Part shown: piece after piece, positions 26,192 to 32,485 of the stretch
Position numbering within the stretch: position 1 is the first letter of the stretch
How the letters are laid out: every line of letters starts with the position of its first letter
From: Jannaschia seosinensis
Lineage (GTDB): Bacteria; Pseudomonadota; Alphaproteobacteria; Rhodobacterales; Rhodobacteraceae
Assembly: GCF_001408515.1 (NCBI RefSeq)
Contig: NZ_CYPR01000023.1
Span: 1-39,521, forward strand
Direction: 5' to 3'
Length of the DNA: 39,521 nt
The notes under the pieces: generated by a model
Seen by the model: the letters and a program-made list of their open reading frames with translations, nothing else
Told to the model about the DNA's origin: nothing
Databases searched by the model: none
Translations under genes and position numbers: made by a program

Positions 26192-26225
26192 CAAATCTTA
26201 TCCACACCCTGTGGGTGATTTGTGG
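26189..26225. promoter_or_regulatory. Nested inverted repeat holding a consensus DnaA box
   Basis: Outer arms CCACAAATC (26189–26197) and GATTTGTGG (26217–26225) are perfect. Inside, CCACA and TGTGG (26202–26206, 26210–26214) form a second palindrome. TTATCCACA at 26198–26206 is an exact consensus DnaA box. The site overlaps the end of the TGGGG repeat. It could be a DnaA site or an operator at the dcw promoter. Confidence 0.5.
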
Positions 26226-26230
26226 AAAAC

Positions 26231-26565
26231 AGACTAAAACCACCAGATGTGGTGCGAACAAAACAAGGCTTCCCGCAGGTTTATGGCCTTCCCCCAGGGC
26301 GTTTCGATCGGCAAAACGTGGCCGATCCTCCACATCCCACAGCCGTTCCGCAGGGGGTCTCGGGGGTCACTTTACAGGTGCCCCAACCTGCGGCAGGCCA
26401 CCGCACCGCACGCGGATCTCGTGCCATCAAGGGCTTAGCCGAATTCCCGGCGATTCCGAATCGATACGGTGCGTCCGTCGCGACGAATCGTGGCGTGCCG
26501 GGTGTGATGCGCGCCCAACTTCCGGCGCGCAGGGGGACGAAGTGGAATCTCCGCCCACCTCCCGG
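26231..26565. other. Spacer between mrp and the mraZ operator region
   Basis: No gene is seen in these 335 bases. Visible items are a 7-bp GC hairpin (26509–26515 with 26524–26530), 36 bases beyond the mrp stop and possibly its terminator although no T-run follows, and three GANTC sites at 26452–26456, 26458–26462 and 26485–26489. Two of these make the palindrome CGATTCCGAATCG. Confidence 0.5.
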
Positions 26566-27642
26566 TCAGGCGTGGCCGTTCTCCACCAGCCGCCGCGCCA
26601 GATCGGCAAAGGCCTCGGACATCGCCCCCTCCCCCGCCGCGATCGGAACGCCCCCATCGCCGGACAGCCGTGTCTCCAGATCGATGGGCAGCGCACCAAG
26701 GAACGGCAGTGACAGCCGCTCCGCCTCGGCGGCGACGCCGCCATGCCCGAACACATGCGCCTCGTGCCCGCAGGCGGGGCAGTGGAACGTACTCATGTTC
26801 TCCACCAGTCCAATCACCGGCGTCTTGAGTGTGGCGAACATGTCGAGCGCCTTGCGCGCATCAAGCAGCGCCACATCCTGAGGTGTGGAGACGACGATCG
26901 CGCCATCCACCACCGTCTTGGTGCCGAGCGTCAGCTGCACATCGCCGGTGCCGGGCGGCAGATCGACGATCAGGACATCGAGCGCACGGCCCGCATGATG
27001 CGTCCAATCCGTCTGCCCCAGCATCTGCTGAAGCGCGCCCATCAACATCGGCCCGCGCCAGATGACGGCCTTCTGCGGATCGACCATCAGGCCGATGGAC
27101 ATGAGCGTGACCCCGTGGGCCGAGAGCGGGATTATCCTCTTTCCATCCGGCGAGGCGGGACGGGCCGACACCCCCATCATTCGCGGCTGGGAGGGGCCGT
27201 GGATATCGGCATCCAACAGCCCCACCGCCCGCCCCTGCCGCGCAAGCGCCACGGCGAGATTGGCCGACAGCGTGGACTTGCCCACCCCGCCCTTGCCCGA
27301 TGCCACGGCGATAACGCGCGCGACGCCGGGAACCCGGAGGGGCCCCTCCTGCGGCTTGGGATGGCCGCCGATCTTGAGCGACGGAGGCGCCTTCTCGGAG
27401 GTCGGCGCGGTGAGGACGGCCTGCACCCGCGCCACGCCCGGCACGCGTGCCACGGCCGCCTCGGCGGCGGCGCGCATCGGCTCCATCACCTTGGCGATCT
27501 CAGCCGACGGCGCCTCGACGACGAAGCGCACGACATCGCCCTCCACCGCAAGCGCGCGGATCATGTCGCGACTGACGAGCGTGCCGTCATCCGGAGTGCG
27601 GATGGTGTCGAGTGCAGCGAGAACGGCGTCGCGGGTTGTCAT
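26566..27642 (-). CDS. mrp: Mrp/ApbC-family iron–sulfur cluster carrier ATPase
   Basis: 358 residues from ATG at 27642 (MTTRDAVLAALDTIRTPDDG). The N-terminal 80 residues form a MIP18/DUF59-like domain. The P-loop is the deviant Walker A SGKGGVGKST (115–124), and the family block DVLIVDLPPGTGDVQLTL follows. The ENMSTFHCPACG segment has the CxxC that bridges clusters between monomers. It delivers Fe-S clusters to apoproteins in the cytoplasm. A much longer frame upstream is a shadow of the MFS gene, which ends two bases before this start. Confidence 0.95.
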   Translation of the reverse strand: MTTRDAVLAALDTIRTPDDGTLVSRDMIRALAVEGDVVRFVVEAPSAEIAKVMEPMRAAAEAAVARVPGVARVQAVLTAPTSEKAPPSLKIGGHPKPQEGPLRVPGVARVIAVASGKGGVGKSTLSANLAVALARQGRAVGLLDADIHGPSQPRMMGVSARPASPDGKRIIPLSAHGVTLMSIGLMVDPQKAVIWRGPMLMGALQQMLGQTDWTHHAGRALDVLIVDLPPGTGDVQLTLGTKTVVDGAIVVSTPQDVALLDARKALDMFATLKTPVIGLVENMSTFHCPACGHEAHVFGHGGVAAEAERLSLPFLGALPIDLETRLSGDGGVPIAAGEGAMSEAFADLARRLVENGHA

Positions 27643-27644
27643 GG

Positions 27645-28853
27645 TCAAGGCTCCTTTGTCACCGAACTGGACCTGGATCGGCGGCGGGGCAAGACCAACC
27701 ACGCGGCCAGCACCGCCCCCGCCGCCCCCGCGACCGTCAGCGTCGCGGGCAAGCCGAAGGGGCCCGCGAGCCAGCCGAGAAGCCCGGAGCCCACCGCCAC
27801 CGCACCGATACCCACCACGACCCACAAGGACATGACGCGGCCACGCAGATCGTCGGGCAACGCCTCCTGCACGGCGGCCTGAAGCGAAACGCCGGTAAAG
27901 GTCGACGCGAAGCCGGCCGCCGCAGTCCAGAAGAGGGCGCCAGCCCAACTCTCCGATAGACCCAGCGCGGCAAGCGCGGCGACGCCGGCCACCAGAACCG
28001 CGCGCGTCAGCGGCGGAATTCCCCCCTGCCCGGCACCGACCGTCTTGGCCAGCGCGGCCACAAGCGCACCCGCCCCCGCCGCAGCGGTCAGGATGCCGAG
28101 CCCCTCGGCACCACGCTGATGGACGCCTTCGGCCATGACGGGCAGAAGCTCCAGATAGCCGCGCACGAGGATCGCCATCGCCGCCGTGAGTATCAATGCC
28201 TGTCGCGCAACCGGCGTGGCGGCGAGGAAGCGTGCAGCCTCCGCCAGTCCCTCGCGAACCGAAGCACGGGTACGTGTCGGCAGGGGGCGAGGATCCATCC
28301 AATGCACCGCGACCAGCATCGGTAGATAAAGCGCCGCCGACATCCACAGCGTCGCCACCGCGCCCACGGAAGCCAGCGCGAGCCCCGTCAGCACCGGCGC
28401 CGTCATCCGCCCCAGGTTGAAGTTGAGCGCCGACAGCGCGACGACATTGGGCACGTCGGGTCGGGGAACAAGACGGGGCCCAAGCGACATGCGCACGGGA
28501 TGATGCGCCGCGGTGACAAGTCCGACCGCAATCGCCACGACGATCAGCCCCCACCGCCCCAGGCCCGGCCCGCCGGCAACGAGCGCGGCCAGCGCCAGCA
28601 GCACCGCCATCGAACCGGAAGTGAACAGCAGCGCACGGCGGATGTCGGCGCGGTCCACAAGCACCCCGAAGACCGGCCCCGCGAAAATCATCGGCGCAAG
28701 TCCCAGCGCCGCGACCAGCCCGACGAAAGGCGCCGAGCCCGAAACCTCCCACGCAAGCCATCCCAGAGTGACTCGCTGCGCCCAGAGCGCCTGGACCAAG
28801 GGAATTGCAGCGAAGAAGTACGCACGGAAGCCGATATGGGAGAGTGCACTCAT
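27645..28853 (-). CDS. MFS transporter (EntS-like exporter)
   Basis: 402 residues with about twelve hydrophobic helices. The start is MSALSHIGFRAYFFAAIPLV, and the motif-A-like loop between helices 2 and 3 is GPVFGVLVDRADIRRALLFT. A C-terminal DDLRGRVMSLWVVVGIGAVA block is typical of the EntS/DHA3 type of MFS exporter. The substrate is unknown. It is coupled with mrp (two bases between). It is divergent from the DUF1127 gene, with about 230 bases between the starts. Confidence 0.88.
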   Translation of the reverse strand: MSALSHIGFRAYFFAAIPLVQALWAQRVTLGWLAWEVSGSAPFVGLVAALGLAPMIFAGPVFGVLVDRADIRRALLFTSGSMAVLLALAALVAGGPGLGRWGLIVVAIAVGLVTAAHHPVRMSLGPRLVPRPDVPNVVALSALNFNLGRMTAPVLTGLALASVGAVATLWMSAALYLPMLVAVHWMDPRPLPTRTRASVREGLAEAARFLAATPVARQALILTAAMAILVRGYLELLPVMAEGVHQRGAEGLGILTAAAGAGALVAALAKTVGAGQGGIPPLTRAVLVAGVAALAALGLSESWAGALFWTAAAGFASTFTGVSLQAAVQEALPDDLRGRVMSLWVVVGIGAVAVGSGLLGWLAGPFGLPATLTVAGAAGAVLAAWLVLPRRRSRSSSVTKEP

Positions 28854-28967
28854 GCACGTACCGCAACGTAAGGCCGTGTTACGACCCTAAGCTGGGCCGA
28901 AATATGTTTAAAATTAGAAGCTTCTGCTCCCCGCCATGCAAATGCTGCATAGCGGCATTGTCCGCTC

Positions 28968-29000
28968 GAAGGATTGTGCACCTGCGGCGACGAGGCCATG
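28968..29000 (+). promoter_or_regulatory. Weak candidate promoter for the DUF1127–sRNA unit
   Basis: TTGTGC and CATGTT are separated by 17 bases in the 230-base spacer before the DUF1127 gene, within about 28974–29003. They only loosely resemble the TTG-type -35 and C-rich -10 boxes used by alphaproteobacterial RpoH factors. The related R. sphaeroides locus is RpoH-dependent, which is the main reason to look here. The call is tentative. Confidence 0.2.
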
Positions 29001-29083
29001 TTCAGTCCAACGAAACGAGACGCGAGCCGGCAATGGGGCTGGATCGCATGGGGCCAAAGCGGCCCTGATGAAAGGAAGACATC

Positions 29084-29302
29084 ATGGCTACCACGACCTA
29101 CGGCAACGCCACCGCCATCACCACCCTCCGCGAAAGCTTTGCGGCACGTATCGCCACGGCCCGCGCCAACCACGCCCGCTGGCGGACCTATCGTCGGACG
29201 CACGACGAGTTGTCGGCGCTTTCGGACCGCGATCTGGCCGATCTCGGCATGAGCCGGTCCGGCATCCGCGCGGTGGCCTACGAGGCGGCTTACGGCGCCT
29301 GA
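29084..29302 (+). CDS. DUF1127 small protein, CcaF1-like
   Basis: 72 residues: MATTTYGNATAITTLRESFA, a basic helical middle (ARANHARWRTYRRTHDEL), then the DUF1127 signature LSALSDRDLADLGMSRSGIR. AAGGAAG precedes the ATG. In R. sphaeroides a DUF1127 protein (CcaF1) is encoded directly upstream of the CcsR sRNA cluster and is an RNA-binding protein that affects sRNA maturation. The same arrangement is seen here, since a hairpin array starts 11 bases after the stop. A role in RNA binding is therefore inferred from context and family. Confidence 0.93.
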   Translation: MATTTYGNATAITTLRESFAARIATARANHARWRTYRRTHDELSALSDRDLADLGMSRSGIRAVAYEAAYGA

Positions 29303-29313
29303 CGGAATTCCCG

Positions 29314-29340
29314 CATTGCCCTCTCCTCCCTTGGGCAATG
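29314..29340 (+). ncRNA. CcsR-type hairpin 1
   Basis: Stem CATTGCCC (29314–29321) with GGGCAATG (29333–29340), eight perfect pairs. The 11-base loop TCTCCTCCCTT exposes the anti-Shine-Dalgarno motif. Confidence 0.88.
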
Positions 29341-29348
29341 TGGGTAAC

Positions 29349-29381
29349 GCGGCGGCGATCTCCTCCCGATCCAACCGCCGC
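29349..29381 (+). ncRNA. CcsR-type hairpin 2
   Basis: Stem GCGGCGG (29349–29355) with CCGCCGC (29375–29381). The 19-base loop contains TCTCCTCCC (29359–29367), flanked by GATC on each side that could pair inside the loop. Confidence 0.85.
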
Positions 29382-29388
29382 ACCTATT

Positions 29389-29416
29389 CCTGGCCTTTTC
29401 CTCCCATTGGGCCAGG
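29389..29416 (+). ncRNA. CcsR-type hairpin 3
   Basis: Stem CCTGGCC (29389–29395) with GGCCAGG (29410–29416), extendable by one T–A pair. The loop TTTTCCTCCCATTG carries CCTCCC at 29400–29405. Confidence 0.87.
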
Positions 29417-29420
29417 ATGT

Positions 29421-29454
29421 ACCGGAACCCCTCTCCTCCCTTGGGGTTTCCGGT
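29421..29454 (+). ncRNA. CcsR-type hairpin 4
   Basis: Stem ACCGGAACCCC (29421–29431) with GGGGTTTCCGGT (29443–29454), eleven pairs with one bulged T. The loop is TCTCCTCCCTT, identical to that of hairpin 1. Confidence 0.89.
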
Positions 29455-29466
29455 AGAACGAAGGCC

Positions 29467-29502
29467 GGCGGCGCCCCTCTCCTCCCAATAAGGGGCGTCG
29501 TC
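29467..29502 (+). ncRNA. CcsR-type hairpin 5
   Basis: Stem GGCGGCGCCCC (29467–29477) with GGGGCGTCGTC (29492–29502), eleven pairs including two G·U pairs that exist only in plus-strand RNA. The loop TCTCCTCCCAATAA carries the motif at 29478–29486. Confidence 0.89.
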
Positions 29503-29556
29503 GGAACCTTTGGAAATTTTCCGGTTGCCACCCGTTACGGTCGCCCGAACGAAATT

Positions 29557-29591
29557 CGCGAAGCGGTCTCTCCTCCCTCGGCCGTGACGCG
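29557..29591 (+). ncRNA. CcsR-type hairpin 6
   Basis: Inner stem GCGGT (29563–29567) with GCCGT (29581–29585), two of the pairs G·U, plus a possible C29568–G29580 closing pair. A 2×2 internal loop follows (AA opposite GA), then outer stem CGCG (29557–29560) with CGCG (29588–29591). The loop holds TCTCCTCCC at 29569–29577. Weaker than the others. Confidence 0.75.
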
Positions 29592-29596
29592 ATCCC

Positions 29597-29630
29597 CGAG
29601 GCCGCCCTTCCTCCCAAGAGGCGGACCTCG
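29597..29630 (+). ncRNA. CcsR-type hairpin 7
   Basis: Stem CGAGGCCGCC (29597–29606) with GGCGGACCTCG (29620–29630), ten pairs with one bulged A. The loop CTTCCTCCCAAGA carries CCTCCC at 29610–29615. Confidence 0.88.
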
Positions 29631-29640
29631 ATCAAAGAGA

Positions 29641-29672
29641 CGGCGGCGCTTTTCCTCCCTTAAGCGTCGCCG
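29641..29672 (+). ncRNA. CcsR-type hairpin 8, also the array terminator
   Basis: Stem CGGCGGCGCTT (29641–29651) with AAGCGTCGCCG (29662–29672), eleven pairs with one G·U. The loop is TTCCTCCCTT. It is followed at once by TTTTCTGTT (29673–29681), so this hairpin fits an intrinsic terminator as well as an sRNA module. Confidence 0.9.
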
Positions 29673-29813
29673 TTTTCTGTTCCGCACCCCGTGAATGAAC
29701 TGACGCTTCTGCATCATGCCCTGCCCGTCATCCGGCAGGTGAGCGGAGCGATGTCGTTGACGGGCCGTACCGCAGGTGACGCAGACCGTCCCGACCGGCA
29801 TCCACTCGATTCG

Positions 29814-32237
29814 TCAGAACGGAACGTCAGCCTGATCCTCCGGAAGCAAAAACCGCCCGACGATCTTCTTTGTCCCGGACTTGTCGAACTCGACCTCGAG
29901 CTTGTCGCCCTCGACCCCCATGACCTCGCCATAGCCGAACTTCTGGTGGAACACCCGGTCCCCCTCGACGAAGGCGCTCACTGCGCTGGCATCGATGACG
30001 AGGTTCTTGGCCTCCGCAGGCTGGCGCATGGGCCGGGATCCGCGGGACTGCAGGCGCCGCCAGCCCGGCGAATTGTAGACGTCGGCCGAAGCCGCCTGCT
30101 CCTGAAGGTGGCTCTCGACACCGCCTCCCATGGCGGCCTGTTGCGCCGCGGCCATGCCAGATGCGCCAAACCCACCACCATAAAGACCCGGCGGCGTCAG
30201 AACCTCGACATGCTCCTCGGGGAGCTCATCAATAAACCGCGACGGCATCGCCGATTGCCACTGGCCGTAGACGCGACGGTTGGCGGCAAAGGAAATCGTG
30301 CAGACCTCTTCGGCGCGGGTGATCCCCACATAGGCGAGCCTGCGCTCCTCCTCCAAGCCCTTCATGCCGCTTCCGTCCATGCTGCGCTGTGACGGAAACA
30401 GGCCGTCTTCCCAACCGGGCAGGAAGACGACCGGGAATTCGAGGCCCTTGGCGGCGTGAAGCGTCATCAGCGTGATCTGCGGCTCGCCCTCGCTCTGCTC
30501 GTTGTCCATGATGAGCGAGACATGCTCCAGAAAGCCCTGAAGGTTCTCGAACCCCTCCAGCGCCTTGATCAGCTCCTTGAGGTTTTCCAGCCGGCCCGGC
30601 GCCTCGGGCGTCTTCTCGTTCTGCCAGAAGGTCGTATAGCCGCTCTCGTCGAGGATTTCCTCGGCAAGGCGGATATGGTCGCGCCCGTCCAGAAGTTCCG
30701 CGCGCCAGCGATCGAAACCGTCGCACAATTCCTTGAGCGCCGCGCCCCCCTTGCCGCCGATCGTCTTCGTGCGGACGCAAAGCTTCGCCCCTTCCAGAAG
30801 CGACACGCCGTTGGAGCGCGCCATACGCTGGATCGTCTGCTGCGCCTTTTCGCCGAGCCCTCGCTTGGGCGTGTTCACGATCCGCTCGAAGGCGAGATCG
30901 TCATCCGGGCTGATCGTGACGCGAAAATACGCCATGGCATCCCGTATTTCGAGCCGTTCGTAAAAGCGGGGGCCGCCGATCACGCGATATGGCAGGCCGA
31001 TCGTCAGGAACCGGTCCTCGAATGCGCGCATCTGGTGGGCGGCCCGCACGAGGATCGCCATCTGATCCAGCGCGAAGGGCTTCATCCCGCGCGTGCCCGA
31101 CTGCATCGCCTCGGCTTCCTCGCCGATCCAGCGCGCCTCCTCGTCACCGTCCCAATGGCCGATGAGGCGAACCTTCTCCCCCTCCTCCGCGACGGTCCAG
31201 AGGGTCTTGCCCAGCCGGCCCTTGTTGCCGGCGATGACGCCCGAAGCAGCGCCAAGAATATGAGGCGTGGAGCGGTAATTCTGCTCCAGCCGGATGATCT
31301 CCGCCCCCTCGAAATCCTTCTCGAAGCGCAGGATGTTGCCCACTTCCGCACCGCGCCAGCCGTAGATCGACTGGTCGTCATCGCCCACGCAGCAGATGTT
31401 GCGATGCCCGCCCGCCAGAAGCCGCAGCCACAGGTACTGCGCGACGTTGGTGTCCTGATACTCGTCCACGAGGATGTAGCGGAACCACCGGCGATACTGC
31501 GCCAGAACATCGTCGTGGGTCTGGAAGATCTGGATGACGTGCAGCAACAGGTCACCGAAATCGACGGCGTTGAGCGTCAGCAGCCGGTCCTGATACTCAC
31601 GGTAAAGCCGCACGCCGCGCCCGTCAAACGCCTCCGCCTCGTGGGCTGGCACCTTGTCGGGGGTCCAGGCGCGATTCTTCCAGTGATCGATGATCCCGGC
31701 GAGCATCCGCGGCGGCCACCGCTTTTCGTCCATGCCCGCGGCTTGGATCAGTTGCCGAAGGAGGCGGTTCTGGTCGTCGGTGTCCAGAATGGTAAAGTTC
31801 GACTTCAGATGCAGGTCGCGCGTCCCCGTCTCGAGCAGCGGATCGGGAACCGTGCGGCCGATAAGTTCCGCATGCCGGCGCAACAGCTTGACGCAGATCG
31901 AGTGGAAGGTGCCGAGCCAAGGCATGCCCTCGGCCACTTCGCCCATCATGGCACCCACCCGATGGCGCATCTCGCGCGCGGCCTTGTTGGTGAAGGTCAC
32001 GGCCAAAATCTCGTTCGGGCGCGCCTTGCCCTGCGCCATGAGGTGCGCGATCCGCGCAGTCAGGGCGCGGGTCTTGCCTGTACCCGCACCTGCCAGCATC
32101 AGGACCGGACCGTCGAGGCGCTGCACCGCCTGCATCTGGGCAGCGTTCAGACCGTCGAGATAGGGAGCCGGCCGCGAGGCCATTGCGCGGGCCGAGAGGC
32201 TCGCGGCCTCCATCGGGTCGGATTCGTACTCGTCCAT
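29814..32237 (-). CDS. uvrD: UvrD/PcrA-type ATP-dependent DNA helicase
   Basis: 807 residues from ATG at 32237 (MDEYESDPMEAASLSARAMA). A longer frame upstream is not family-like. It is an SF1A helicase: Q-motif NAAQMQAVQRLDGP, Walker A AGAGTGKT (49–56), AVTFTNKAAREM (motif Ia), LVDEYQDTN (motif II), VGDDDQSIYGWRGA (III), and YRST and LMTLHAAKGLEFPVVF (V). The C-terminal RVFHQKFGYGEVMGVEGDKL is the Tudor-like RNA polymerase-binding tail of PcrA/UvrD. It unwinds DNA in excision and mismatch repair. It is divergent from pyc. Confidence 0.95.
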   Translation of the reverse strand: MDEYESDPMEAASLSARAMASRPAPYLDGLNAAQMQAVQRLDGPVLMLAGAGTGKTRALTARIAHLMAQGKARPNEILAVTFTNKAAREMRHRVGAMMGEVAEGMPWLGTFHSICVKLLRRHAELIGRTVPDPLLETGTRDLHLKSNFTILDTDDQNRLLRQLIQAAGMDEKRWPPRMLAGIIDHWKNRAWTPDKVPAHEAEAFDGRGVRLYREYQDRLLTLNAVDFGDLLLHVIQIFQTHDDVLAQYRRWFRYILVDEYQDTNVAQYLWLRLLAGGHRNICCVGDDDQSIYGWRGAEVGNILRFEKDFEGAEIIRLEQNYRSTPHILGAASGVIAGNKGRLGKTLWTVAEEGEKVRLIGHWDGDEEARWIGEEAEAMQSGTRGMKPFALDQMAILVRAAHQMRAFEDRFLTIGLPYRVIGGPRFYERLEIRDAMAYFRVTISPDDDLAFERIVNTPKRGLGEKAQQTIQRMARSNGVSLLEGAKLCVRTKTIGGKGGAALKELCDGFDRWRAELLDGRDHIRLAEEILDESGYTTFWQNEKTPEAPGRLENLKELIKALEGFENLQGFLEHVSLIMDNEQSEGEPQITLMTLHAAKGLEFPVVFLPGWEDGLFPSQRSMDGSGMKGLEEERRLAYVGITRAEEVCTISFAANRRVYGQWQSAMPSRFIDELPEEHVEVLTPPGLYGGGFGASGMAAAQQAAMGGGVESHLQEQAASADVYNSPGWRRLQSRGSRPMRQPAEAKNLVIDASAVSAFVEGDRVFHQKFGYGEVMGVEGDKLEVEFDKSGTKKIVGRFLLPEDQADVPF

Positions 32238-32485
32238 ACGGCGACAGATAGAGCGGGCGCGGAGCAGATGGAACCCCGCGTTCCCCTTGCGTTCACCTGC
32301 CGCGACGAACCGCCGTCCACGCGCGGGCGAGCCTCGCCGCACAGACGACGCGGACGGCCGCCCTGACCATCGCACGACGCAAGCCGAATCGCCCACAAAG
32401 CCCGATCATTGGCGAATGATCCGCCCCCGATCTTGCCGCGTCGCAGCACGGAGTCTACCAATCGGGAACCGACGGGAGGGACCAG

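Larger units (their letters stand above)
29314..29673 (+). ncRNA. Array of eight CCTCCC-loop stem-loops (CcsR/'cuckoo' RNA type)
   Basis: Eight consecutive hairpins, listed separately, each put CCTCCC in the loop; in five the loop holds TCTCCTCCC. Stems differ in sequence but are all well paired, and several G·U pairs exist only if the plus strand is the RNA. CCTCCC is complementary to Shine-Dalgarno sequences (GGGAGG). The array directly follows a DUF1127 gene, as for CcsR1–4 of R. sphaeroides, which has four modules. The last hairpin is followed by TTTTCTGTT and should end transcription. Probable processing by RNase E into single modules is inferred from that system. Confidence 0.9.

Noticed and set aside
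25820-26565. RNase P RNA gene in the mraZ upstream spacer
   Set aside because: The conserved RNase P core near GAGGAAAGTCC was looked for on both strands and not found.
29314-29673. Regularly spaced repeats resembling a CRISPR array
   Set aside because: The shared element is only 6–9 bases and always lies in a hairpin loop. The stems differ and pair locally, spacing is irregular, and no cas gene is near.
28936-29694. Open plus-strand frame of about 250 codons through the DUF1127 gene and the array
   Set aside because: It runs in another frame over the DUF1127 gene and then through the hairpins; the composition is arginine/proline-rich and the frame is a by-product of high GC content.
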